Shown: positions 15,040 through 22,754 of the stretch, piece after piece
How positions within the stretch are numbered: position 1 is the first letter of the stretch
How the letters are laid out: every line of letters starts with the position of its first letter
Assembly: GCA_031459655.1 (NCBI GenBank)
Contig: JAVKID010000020.1
Span: forward strand, 1 to 33,693
Origin: Fervidifonticultor_A octavus_A
GTDB lineage: Bacteria; Sysuimicrobiota; Sysuimicrobiia; Sysuimicrobiales; Humicultoraceae
Direction of reading: 5' to 3'
DNA: 33,693 nt
Notes under the pieces: model-generated
What the model saw: only the letters and a program-made list of their open reading frames with translations
Databases searched by the model: none
Told to the model about the DNA's origin: nothing
Position numbers and translations under genes: made by a program

Positions 15040-16752
15040 ATGCTCGAGGCGGCGCGCCTGCCGGCGGCTGCGGGCGGGAGGACTGATGTCCCCCTGCAGT
15101 GGGGCATCGGTCTCCTCGCCGTCGTGCTCGTGCTGTTTCCCCTGGCGCCGATCCTCTACCAGAGCGTCCTGGCTCGACCCCTCTACGAACCCGAGCGGGT
15201 CCTCAGCCTGCAGAACTACGCGCGCATCCTGGCCTCCCCGGAGTTCCATGCGGCCGCCCTGAACTCCCTGGCCGTCGCCGGCGCGACCACGGTCCTGGCT
15301 GTAGGATTGGGCACCCTGCTGGCCGTGCTGGTCATGCGGACGGACCTGCCGCTGCGGGGCCTGCTGGGCAGTCTGATCATGAGCCCGCTGTACATCTCGC
15401 CCCTAGTGCTGGCCTTCGCCTGGGTGACGATGTTCGGGCCGCAGGGCTATGTGACCATCGCACTGCGCGCGGCCACCGGCGCCGACCCCTGGAACCTCTA
15501 CAGCCTGCCGGGGATCGTGGCGGTCTCGATCTTCTACTACGCACCGTTTGCCTATCTCAACGCGGTCGCCAGCCTGTCGCTCTCCGATCCCACGGTGGAG
15601 GACGCCGCGCGGGTGGCCGGGGCGCCCCCGCTAAGGGTCCTGGCCACCGTGACGCTCCCGCTGCTGCGCCCGGCGGTCACCTACAGTGCGCTGCTGGTGG
15701 GCATTTCCTCCCTCGAACTGCTCTCCATCCCGCTGATCCTCGGCACCCCCTCCGGCATCGACACGCTGGCCACGCTGCTGGTGAAATTCGGCGTGATGGG
15801 CGGGCGGCCGGACTACGGCGGTGTGGCGGCGGTGGCCGTGATCCTGCTGGCGGTGGTCACCCTGCTGATCCTGGTCCAGGAACGGCTGATCGGCGCGGGC
15901 CAGCGCTTCGTGACCGTGCGCGGCAAGGCGGTCGCCCCGCGGCCCCTGGCCATCGGCCCCCTGCGGCTTGTGGCGCTGGCCCTCGGTCTCGCCTACGTCC
16001 TGCTCGGCGTGGTGGTGCCGCTGGGCGGCATCCTGCTGCGCTCGGTCGTCGGGTTCCTCTCCCCGCTGGCCAACCCGCTGGACTCCCTGACCCTGGAGCA
16101 CTACGCGCTGGTCTTCCAGACCGAGAGCTACCGGCGGTCGATCACCAACAGCCTGCTGATCGCCGGGGTCGGAGGCGGCGCCGGGATCCTGTTCATGACC
16201 CTGCTGGCGCTGGTCGCCTACCGGTCGGAACTGGGCTGGCGGAGGATTCTGGGCTTCGTCGCCCTCTACCCCCGGGCGATCCCGGGCCTGATCGTGGGCA
16301 TCGGGTTCCTGTGGTCGTTCCTCCTGATCCCCCGCCTGGGCGGCCTGCGGAACACCGTGCTGGCGCTGGCGATTGCCTTCATCATGCGCTACATCCCCTA
16401 CGGGTTCTCCGTCATCGCGCCCACCCTCACCCGGGTCAGCCGTGAACTGGACAGCGCCGCCCGGGTCTGCGGCGACGACTGGGCGGGGACGGTGCGCCGG
16501 GTGCTCCTCCCGGTGCTGCGCCCCGCCATCCTGACGGGGTGGGTCCTCCTGTTCATCACCTTCCTCAAGGAGTACTCCTCGGCGGTGTTCCTGTTCGCGC
16601 GCGGCAGCGAGGTCATGGGCACGACGATGCTCGAGCTCTGGCGGCAGGGGGACATGGGACCGGTGAGCGTGCTGGCCGCGCTGCAGGTGCTCTTGATCCT
16701 GGCGGTGACCCTGGTCATGCGGTACGCCTTCGGCGTGCGGTTCCATGGCTGA
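15040..16752 (+). CDS. ABC transporter permease, fused double domain (FbpB/AfuB type)
   Basis: The 570-residue membrane protein consists of two consecutive BPD_transp_1 units, each with about six helices. The first cytoplasmic EAA-type loop reads EDAARVAGAPPLRVLATVTL (about 185-205) and the second LDSAARVCGDDWAGTVRRVL (about 468-488). Both are needed for coupling to the ATPase dimer, so one polypeptide supplies both halves of the channel, as is usual for the Fe3+-type importers. It belongs to a binding protein-permease-ATPase unit and overlaps the next gene by 8 nt. ATG 15040 is the first start, and no strong Shine-Dalgarno is seen. Confidence 0.92.
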   Translation: MLEAARLPAAAGGRTDVPLQWGIGLLAVVLVLFPLAPILYQSVLARPLYEPERVLSLQNYARILASPEFHAAALNSLAVAGATTVLAVGLGTLLAVLVMRTDLPLRGLLGSLIMSPLYISPLVLAFAWVTMFGPQGYVTIALRAATGADPWNLYSLPGIVAVSIFYYAPFAYLNAVASLSLSDPTVEDAARVAGAPPLRVLATVTLPLLRPAVTYSALLVGISSLELLSIPLILGTPSGIDTLATLLVKFGVMGGRPDYGGVAAVAVILLAVVTLLILVQERLIGAGQRFVTVRGKAVAPRPLAIGPLRLVALALGLAYVLLGVVVPLGGILLRSVVGFLSPLANPLDSLTLEHYALVFQTESYRRSITNSLLIAGVGGGAGILFMTLLALVAYRSELGWRRILGFVALYPRAIPGLIVGIGFLWSFLLIPRLGGLRNTVLALAIAFIMRYIPYGFSVIAPTLTRVSRELDSAARVCGDDWAGTVRRVLLPVLRPAILTGWVLLFITFLKEYSSAVFLFARGSEVMGTTMLELWRQGDMGPVSVLAALQVLLILAVTLVMRYAFGVRFHG

Positions 16753-17818
16753 GGTTGTCATCGAGGGCCTGACGAAGCGGTTCGGTGCGGTCACCGCCGT
16801 GGACGGCGTCAGTCTGACCGTCGGCAGCGGCGAACTCGTCTCCCTGCTCGGCCCCTCGGGATGCGGCAAGACCACGACGCTCAACTGCCTCGCCGGCCTC
16901 GAGCGGCCCGACGCGGGGCGGATCCTGGCCGCCGGCGAGATCCTCGCGGATGCCGACCGCCGCTTCTTCCTGCCGCCGGAGCGCCGCCAGCTGGGGATGG
17001 TCTTCCAGTCGTACGCGCTCTGGCCGCACATGACGGTGGCCGACAACATCGCCTACGGCCTGCGCACGCGCCGCATCCCCGAGGCTCAGATCCGCCAGCA
17101 GACAGATGAGGTGCTGCGCCTAGTCCAGTTGGAGGGAATGGGGAACCGCTACCCCCACCAGTTGAGCGGCGGCCAGCAGCAGCGGGTGGCGCTGGCGCGG
17201 GCCCTGGTCTACCAGCCCAGGATCCTGCTGCTGGACGAGCCGTTGAGCAACCTCGACGCCAAGCTCCGCGAGCACGCCCGGGTCTGGCTGCGCGACCTCC
17301 AGCAGCGGCTGCGCATCACCGCGGTCTACGTAACCCACGACCAGGTGGAGGCCCTCAGCCTCTCCGACCGCATCGCCGTCATGTCGGCGGGGCGCATCGT
17401 GCAACTGGGCAGGCCGCGCGAGATCTACGAGCGCCCCGCCGACCGCTTCGTCGCGGACTTCATCGGCCAGGCCAGCTTCCTCCCCGGCGAGGTCATCGCA
17501 CGCGACGGCCACATGGTCCGCATCCGGCTGGCGGCCGGGCACGAACTCCGGGTGCAGTCCTCGCAGGCCTGGACGCCGGGGCAGGCGGTGCTGGTCGTGG
17601 TCCGGCCCGAGCGCGTGGTGCTGGCCGACGGCCCGACCGACAACGTGCTGACCGGCGCGGTCCGATCCCACGTGTACCTGGGCGCGCGCCACCAGTACCT
17701 GGTGGACATCGGAGGTCTGGAGGTCCGCCTGGAGGCGGCGGAAGAACTCCCGCCGGGGCCGGTGCGGCTCCACATCCCTCCCCACGCCGCGACCCTGCTA
17801 CCCCATGGGTCCGCTTGA
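16745..17818 (+). CDS. ABC transporter ATP-binding protein with TOBE domain
   Basis: This is a 357-residue importer ATPase. Walker A is GPSGCGKTTT (37-46), the Q-loop is MVFQSYALWPHMTV, and the signature is LSGGQQQRVALARAL. Walker B is ILLLDEPLSNLDAKL, followed by the D-loop, and the H-switch is VTHDQVEAL. A C-terminal TOBE-like domain (about 240-350) matches the CUT2/Fe3+/polyamine-type ATPases (PotA/FbpC group). It overlaps the permease gene by 8 nt and the CoA-transferase gene by 14 nt. The import system and the downstream CoA enzymes are therefore almost certainly one transcript, which ties the transported ligand to the catabolic enzymes. Confidence 0.94.
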   Translation: MAEVVIEGLTKRFGAVTAVDGVSLTVGSGELVSLLGPSGCGKTTTLNCLAGLERPDAGRILAAGEILADADRRFFLPPERRQLGMVFQSYALWPHMTVADNIAYGLRTRRIPEAQIRQQTDEVLRLVQLEGMGNRYPHQLSGGQQQRVALARALVYQPRILLLDEPLSNLDAKLREHARVWLRDLQQRLRITAVYVTHDQVEALSLSDRIAVMSAGRIVQLGRPREIYERPADRFVADFIGQASFLPGEVIARDGHMVRIRLAAGHELRVQSSQAWTPGQAVLVVVRPERVVLADGPTDNVLTGAVRSHVYLGARHQYLVDIGGLEVRLEAAEELPPGPVRLHIPPHAATLLPHGSA

Positions 17819-18977
17819 GGACCTGCGGGTCCTCGACCTCTCACGCCTGGTGGCCGGGGGCATGCTCACCACCGTCCTGGCCGACTTCGGCGCCGAGGTG
17901 ATCAAGGTCGAGCAGCCCGGCACCGGTGACCCGCTGCGCGCCTGGACCAGGCAGGGGGACCCGCTCTGGTGGACGGTCTACAGCCGCAACAAGAAGTCCG
18001 TGACCCTGAACCTGGCCGACCCGCGGGGACAGGCGCTGTGCCGGCGGCTCGCGCGGGCCAGCGACGTGCTCGTCGAGAGTTTCATCCCGGGGACGCTGGA
18101 GCGGTGGGGGCTTGGACCCGCGGTCCTCCTGGCCGAGCAGCCCACCCTGGTGGTGGTGCGGATCTCGGGGTGGGGCCAGGACGGCCCCTATGCCCACCGT
18201 CCCGGCTTCGGCACGCTGGTCGAGGCGGCCTCGGGGTTCGCCGCGCTGACCGGGTTTCCCGACCGGCCGCCGGTGCTCCCGCCGATCCCGCTTGCCGACA
18301 TGGTGACGGCGCTCTACGGCGTGGGGGCCGTCCTGATGGCGCTGCGGGTGCGCGCCGGCGGCGGCCAGGTCATCGACCTGCCCCTCTTCGACTCGCTCTT
18401 CTCCATCCTCGGGCCGCTGGCGGCCGAGTACGTCCGCTACGGGGTGGTGCGCGAGCGGATCGGGAACCTCTCGCACAATGCCGCGCCGAGGAACACCTAC
18501 CAGACGCAGGACGGCACCTGGATCGCGGTCTCGGCGTCCACGCAACCCATGGCCGAGCGCCTCCTCCGCGCGCTCGACCTGGGCCACCTGCTGGACGATG
18601 AGCGCTTCGCGACCAACGAGGCGCGGCTGCGCCACCGGGAGGATCTCGACCGTCTGGTCGCAGAGGCCTGTGCGCGGCGCACCACCGAGGAGATCCTCAC
18701 GCTGTTCGCCACCGAGGGCATCACGGCCATGCCGGTCTACAACATCGCCCAGATCCTCGCCGACGCCCACGTGCGCGCCCGGGGCGTGGTCACCGAGGTG
18801 CCCGACCGGAACGGCCAGCCGGTGGCGATGCACACCGTCACCCCCCGGCTGGCCCGAACGCCCGGGGCGATCCGTCATGCAGGCCCGGCGCTGGGCCAGC
18901 ACAACGAGGAAGTGTACGGCCGGCTGGGTCTGTCGCCGGAGGAGATCAGAGCCGCGAGAGAGGCGCAGATAATATGA
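17805..18977 (+). CDS. CaiB/BaiF (class III) CoA-transferase
   Basis: The 390-residue protein opens with LEDLRVLDLSRLVAGG, then FGAEVIKVEQPGTGDPLR and the family segment RNKKSVTLNLADPRG. The likely catalytic aspartate is D165 in PIPLADMVTALYG, where class III transferases form an acyl-aspartyl anhydride. The later NTYQTQDGTWIAVSA segment is also typical. These enzymes move CoA from a donor such as succinyl-CoA to a carboxylic acid without ATP. Because the next gene is a citryl-CoA-lyase-like enzyme (ATGA overlap), the likely job is to activate the imported acid for cleavage (inference). Confidence 0.92.
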   Translation: MGPLEDLRVLDLSRLVAGGMLTTVLADFGAEVIKVEQPGTGDPLRAWTRQGDPLWWTVYSRNKKSVTLNLADPRGQALCRRLARASDVLVESFIPGTLERWGLGPAVLLAEQPTLVVVRISGWGQDGPYAHRPGFGTLVEAASGFAALTGFPDRPPVLPPIPLADMVTALYGVGAVLMALRVRAGGGQVIDLPLFDSLFSILGPLAAEYVRYGVVRERIGNLSHNAAPRNTYQTQDGTWIAVSASTQPMAERLLRALDLGHLLDDERFATNEARLRHREDLDRLVAEACARRTTEEILTLFATEGITAMPVYNIAQILADAHVRARGVVTEVPDRNGQPVAMHTVTPRLARTPGAIRHAGPALGQHNEEVYGRLGLSPEEIRAAREAQII

Positions 18978-19726
18978 GCGAACCGGTGTTCCGCACGGCC
19001 ATCTCGACCCACGACGCGACCCGCGTGGTGCTGCGGGGGCACGACATGACCGCCCTGATGACCGGCCGGACGTTCGGTCAGGTCGCATTCCTGCTCCTGG
19101 TCGGCCGGCTGCCGACTCCGGAGGAGGCCGCGGTGTTCGAGGCGATGCTCGTCGCCTCGTCGGACCACGGGCCGAACCCGCCGTCGACCTCGGCCGCCCG
19201 GATCATCGCCTCGGGCAACCGCGCCGCCATCGAGGCGGCGATCGCCGGAGGCATCCTGGCCATCGGCGACGTCCACGGGGGCGCCGGAGAGGCGTTGATG
19301 GACCTGATGGCCGCCGCCCTGCGCGAGCACCCCGACCCGCGGACCGCGGCGCGGCAGGTGGTCCGCTCGGCCCTCGCCACAGGCCGGCGCCTGCCCGGGT
19401 TCGGCCACCGGACCCACACCCCCACCGACCCGCGCCACGTGGCCCTCTTCGCGCTGGCCCGCCAGCACCGGATCGCCGGAGCCGGCGTGGCCTTCGCGGA
19501 GGCCGCCCAGGAAGAACTCGCGACGCAGGGCAAGGCGCTGCCCATCAACGTGGACGGCGCCATGGCGGCCCTGCTCTACGACATGGGTCTGCCGCCCCAT
19601 CTGGGCAAGGTGGTCTTCATCATCGGCCGCGTCGCGGGGCTGGCCGCCCATGCGATGGAGGAGATGAACCGGGAGCGGCCGATGCGGTTCCACTTCCCCT
19701 TTGTCTACGACGGCCCCGAGGGCTGA
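18974..19726 (+). CDS. Short citrate-synthase-superfamily protein (citryl-CoA lyase-like)
   Basis: At 250 residues this is much shorter than citrate synthase (about 370-430) and matches the length of citryl-CoA lyases related to its C-terminal half. The catalytic triad positions are all present: His in SSDHGPNPPSTSAAR (H65), His in PGFGHRTHTPTDPR (H145) and Asp in INVDGAMAALL (D194). HGGAGEALMDL (101-111) is the family glycine segment. Likely chemistry is retro-aldol cleavage of a hydroxy-acyl-CoA (citryl-, methylcitryl- or citramalyl-type) to acetyl-/propionyl-CoA and an oxoacid. The direction and substrate are inferred from the adjacent CoA-transferase. Confidence 0.87.
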   Translation: MSEPVFRTAISTHDATRVVLRGHDMTALMTGRTFGQVAFLLLVGRLPTPEEAAVFEAMLVASSDHGPNPPSTSAARIIASGNRAAIEAAIAGGILAIGDVHGGAGEALMDLMAAALREHPDPRTAARQVVRSALATGRRLPGFGHRTHTPTDPRHVALFALARQHRIAGAGVAFAEAAQEELATQGKALPINVDGAMAALLYDMGLPPHLGKVVFIIGRVAGLAAHAMEEMNRERPMRFHFPFVYDGPEG

Positions 19727-19743
19727 TACCCACGGAGGCAGCC

Positions 19744-20889
19744 ATGCAGATCGCCGGCATCACCATCCACGTGCTGCGCAGCATCACCGGGTCGGTGGCC
19801 ATGCCCGATCAGGCCGGGATGCTCGCCCGCGAGATCAGCGCGGCCCTCGTCGAAGTGCGCACCGACGAAGGGGTCACAGGGTACGGGGAGTCGTTCTACC
19901 GCTCGTTGGAGGAGACCCGCGCGCTGGCGGCCAGCGTCCGGGCGCTGGGACACCACCTGCTGGGCCTTAGCCCGCTGGACGTGCATCAACGGTGGCACGA
20001 ACTCTACGGTCACGCCAAGCGCTCGGGGGCCTGGGGCGCGTTGAGCGCGCTGGACGAGGCGCTGTGGGACATCAAGGGGAAGGTCGCCGGACGGCCGGTC
20101 TACGACCTGCTGGGCGGCCTGACCACTCCGGTGCGCGCCTACGCCACCTTCCCGCTGGGACGGACCGTCGACGACCTCGCCGAGGTGGCCTCCTGGCTGG
20201 CCCGGCACGGATTCGCCCTGATGAAGATCCCGGTCGGCCACGGCGTGGACGCCGACCGTCGGCTCATCCGAGACCTCACCGCGCGGCTGCCGGACGGGTT
20301 CGGGCTGGCCATCGACGCCAACACCACGTACACCGTCCCCGAGGCCCTGGCCGTGGGCCAGACGGCCGGCGAGTGCGGGGTCGCCTGGTTCGAGGAACCG
20401 ATCGAGCACACCAACATCCAGGGTATGGTCGAACTGTCCCGCAGACTGTCGGTGCCCATCGCGGGCTACCAGACGTACAACACGCACTACCCGGCCCTGG
20501 AGTTGTTGAAGGCCGGCGCGCTGGACATCTACCAGCCGTCGCTGGACTATGTGGGCGGGGTCACGGCGGCGCAGCGCGTGGGCGTGCTGGTGGAGACCTT
20601 TGGCAAGCGTCTGGTTCCCCACACCCTGGGGCCCATCGTGAACTTCGCGGCCAGCCTCCACGTGGCCGCCAGTCAGCGGGCCTGCACGCTGATGGAGTTC
20701 CCGGTGGTTTCGCGGGCCGTGGACCACCCCGGCCGGTTACACACCGGGCTGTACGTCACCAACATTGAGGACATCGGTCTGCGGCCGGACGGGACGCTCC
20801 GTCCGCCGCAGCGCCCAGGAATCGGCGTCGAGATCGACTGGGACGCCGTGAGGGCGGTCGAGGTGGACACAGCGCACGTGACGGCCTGA
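19744..20889 (+). CDS. Mandelate racemase / muconate lactonizing enzyme superfamily protein with altered active site
   Basis: The 381-residue protein has the enolase-superfamily capping domain (EVRTDEGVTGYGES) and barrel. Conserved parts are K161 (LMKIPVG), D191 (AIDANTTY), the Glu pair in WFEEP (217-218), H293 (VPHTLG) and E318 (LMEFP). By eye alignment several usual catalytic or metal residues are not: the second Lys of KxK is Pro (P163), the third metal ligand segment 'GE' reads GYQ (241-243), and the QPD Asp is Ser (QPS, 264-266). Members are usually Mg-dependent sugar-acid dehydratases or racemases. Here the activity is uncertain or changed. It is the last gene of the plus-strand cluster, with GGAGG before ATG 19744. 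Confidence 0.88.
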   Translation: MQIAGITIHVLRSITGSVAMPDQAGMLAREISAALVEVRTDEGVTGYGESFYRSLEETRALAASVRALGHHLLGLSPLDVHQRWHELYGHAKRSGAWGALSALDEALWDIKGKVAGRPVYDLLGGLTTPVRAYATFPLGRTVDDLAEVASWLARHGFALMKIPVGHGVDADRRLIRDLTARLPDGFGLAIDANTTYTVPEALAVGQTAGECGVAWFEEPIEHTNIQGMVELSRRLSVPIAGYQTYNTHYPALELLKAGALDIYQPSLDYVGGVTAAQRVGVLVETFGKRLVPHTLGPIVNFAASLHVAASQRACTLMEFPVVSRAVDHPGRLHTGLYVTNIEDIGLRPDGTLRPPQRPGIGVEIDWDAVRAVEVDTAHVTA

Positions 20890-20916
20890 GGGCCGCCGCG
20901 CCGGCGCCGGCTCAGG
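20885..20916. terminator. Stem-loop shared by two convergent genes
   Basis: CCTGAG (20885-20890) pairs with CTCAGG (20911-20916), enclosing GC-rich sequence that can pair further (GGC 20891-20893 with GCC 20906-20908). The hairpin spans the stop codons of both convergent genes. It has no T-tract, so it may act as an RNA-end structure or a weak bidirectional terminator. Confidence 0.4.
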
Positions 20917-21652
20917 GGAAGACCCCCAGCAACTCGCGGAACCCGCCGATCACGTGGGTGGGGACCGCCTGGTGGGCCAACCCCTCGTCCTTCTCCGCCG
21001 TGAGCGCAGAAGGGATCAGCACCGTGATCCCAAACCCTGCCGCCGCCGCGCCGTTGATGTCGCGGTTGATGGTGTCGCCGACGTAGGCGCACCGGTCCGG
21101 CGGCACGCCCAGCGTCTCGGCGGCAATGTGGAAGATCTGCGTCCCCGGCTTGCGGTGCGTCGTGACCGACGAGAGCACCACGGCCTCGAACCGGTCGGCG
21201 ATCCCGTACCGCTGGAGGTTGCGGGGCACGACGGTGCGGCTGCAGACGTTGCTGATGATGCCCAGCCGGTAGCCGCGCCGCCGGAGGACCTGGAGGACCC
21301 TGCGGACCCCGGGCCGCAGTCGGCGCCGGTAGTAGGATTCGTCGTAGGCCACCATGAGGGCCTCGGCCGACTGCGCCACCGCCGCCCTGCCCCGCTCGTC
21401 CAGGAGGTCGCGCAGGAAGTAGCCCAGCCAGATCTGGTCCGGCGGAAGTTCCCGCAGGGACTCGTCCCGCCACCGGTAGTACGCCTCGCGGCCGGTGATG
21501 AACGCGGGCTCGAAGACGCGCATCGGCAGCCGGACCCCGATCTCGGCCAGGAGGCGGTGGAGCCGACGCCGGGCCCGGGCGCGGTCATCGGAGGTCGACC
21601 GGACCTCCTCGATGCAGCCCACCATATCGAAGAAGATGGCGTCAGGCCGCAT
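20912..21652 (-). CDS. HAD-superfamily hydrolase-like protein with Asp-to-Val change in motif I
   Basis: The 246-residue protein has HAD motifs in order. Motif I is FFDMVGCIEE (nucleophile D9), motif II LGIISNVCS, motif III Lys in HRKPGTQIF, and motif IV AYVGDTINRDINGAA. A helical cap lies between I and II (about 20-105). In phosphatases motif I is DxD, but here the second Asp, the general acid/base, is Val (D9-M-V11). Known exceptions are haloacid dehalogenases (DxY) and phosphonoacetaldehyde hydrolase (DxA), so a non-phosphatase reaction is possible. ATG 21652 overlaps the preceding ABC ATPase by 11 nt, tying it to the second importer operon. Substrate unknown. Confidence 0.88.
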   Translation of the reverse strand: MRPDAIFFDMVGCIEEVRSTSDDRARARRRLHRLLAEIGVRLPMRVFEPAFITGREAYYRWRDESLRELPPDQIWLGYFLRDLLDERGRAAVAQSAEALMVAYDESYYRRRLRPGVRRVLQVLRRRGYRLGIISNVCSRTVVPRNLQRYGIADRFEAVVLSSVTTHRKPGTQIFHIAAETLGVPPDRCAYVGDTINRDINGAAAAGFGITVLIPSALTAEKDEGLAHQAVPTHVIGGFRELLGVFP

Positions 21653-22754
21653 GGAACGGCACCGCCTGCTCCGTCTGGGGATCGAAGACGTTGACGCGGT
21701 GGGAGGCCACGGAGAGGCGGATGGCCTGCCCCGGGCGGACGCGCAGGTCTTTGGGGGCACGCACCAGCACGGTATGCTCCCCCAGGCGGGCCAACAGGAG
21801 CAGGTCGGAGCCGGTGGGCTGGACCTGCTCGACGGTCGCCGGCGCGCCGTCTTGGCCCACCTGCCAGTCCTCGGGCCGCACGGCGACGACCACCCCGGCA
21901 CCGTCGGGGAGGTCCGCCTGCCCCGGGACAATCAGGGGACCGATGGCGATGCCCGTTGCTCCCTGGCCCCGCCCCATGACGCCGCGCAGCAGGTTGATCA
22001 TAGGGTTGCCCACGAAGTCGGCAACGAAGAGCGTGGCCGGACGTTCGTAGAGGTCCTGCGGCGGTCCCAGCTGGAGGATCTGACCCGCGCGCATCACCGC
22101 GACCCGGTCGGACATCGTCAGGGCCTCGATCTGGTCGTGGGTCACGTAGATGGTCGTGGCGCGCGAAGCCGCGTGCACCCGTTTCACCTCCGCCCGCATC
22201 GCGGTGCGCAATTTGGCATCCAGGTTCGACAGCGGCTCGTCCATGAGCAGCAGGCGCGGGCCGGTCACCAGCATCCGCGCCAGCGCCACCCGCTGCTGCT
22301 GGCCGCCGCTCAGTTCGTGCGGATAGCGGAGGCCCAACCCTTCCAGGTGCAGGGAAGCCAGGGCTTCCTCGACGCGGCGGGGGATCTCAGCCGGCGGATA
22401 GCGCCTGACCTGGAGCCCGAAGGCGACATTCTCGAACACCGTCATGTGCGGCCACAGCGCGAAGTTCTGGAAGACCATCCCCAGGTGGCGCGCGCCGGGG
22501 GGCAGGAAGACGCCGCGCTCCCACGAGAAGACCGGCTGCCCGTCCACCCAGATCTCGCCCTCGTCGGGGTGCTCCAGGCCCGCGATCATGCGCAGCACGG
22601 TGGTCTTGCCGCACCCGGACGGCCCCAGCAGCGTGAGGAACTCGCCGGGCTGCACCGCGAGCGAGAAGTCCCGGACCGCCACCACCGGCCCGAACCGCTT
22701 GGTCACGTGCCGGAGTTCCACCAGGGGCGCCGACGCGCCCGCGGCGCCGCTCAC
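21642..22754 (-). CDS. ABC transporter ATP-binding protein with TOBE domain (second importer)
   Basis: The 370-residue importer ATPase has Walker A GPSGCGKTTVL (about 44-54), Q-loop MVFQNFALWPHMTVFENV, signature LSGGQQQRVALARML, Walker B LLLMDEPLSNLDAKL and H-switch VTHDQIEAL. The C-terminal TOBE-like region includes VAVRPEDW and ends VNVFDPQTEQ. The start GTG 22754 overlaps the permease stop (GTGA); the frame stays open upstream through the permease gene, but that is a shadow. It resembles the ATPase at 16745-17818 across all motifs, so the two importers are paralogous in type. Confidence 0.93.
   Translation of the reverse strand: MSGAAGASAPLVELRHVTKRFGPVVAVRDFSLAVQPGEFLTLLGPSGCGKTTVLRMIAGLEHPDEGEIWVDGQPVFSWERGVFLPPGARHLGMVFQNFALWPHMTVFENVAFGLQVRRYPPAEIPRRVEEALASLHLEGLGLRYPHELSGGQQQRVALARMLVTGPRLLLMDEPLSNLDAKLRTAMRAEVKRVHAASRATTIYVTHDQIEALTMSDRVAVMRAGQILQLGPPQDLYERPATLFVADFVGNPMINLLRGVMGRGQGATGIAIGPLIVPGQADLPDGAGVVVAVRPEDWQVGQDGAPATVEQVQPTGSDLLLLARLGEHTVLVRAPKDLRVRPGQAIRLSVASHRVNVFDPQTEQAVPFHAA

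Noticed and set aside
6166..21652. A phosphonate degradation locus (aldehyde dehydrogenase, PEP-mutase-family protein, HAD protein, AEP-type ABC)
   Set aside because: The KKCGH motif favours an organic-acid lyase, there is no PhnW or phosphonatase signature, and the aldehyde dehydrogenase is 4 kb away. Kept only as an open point for the HAD protein.
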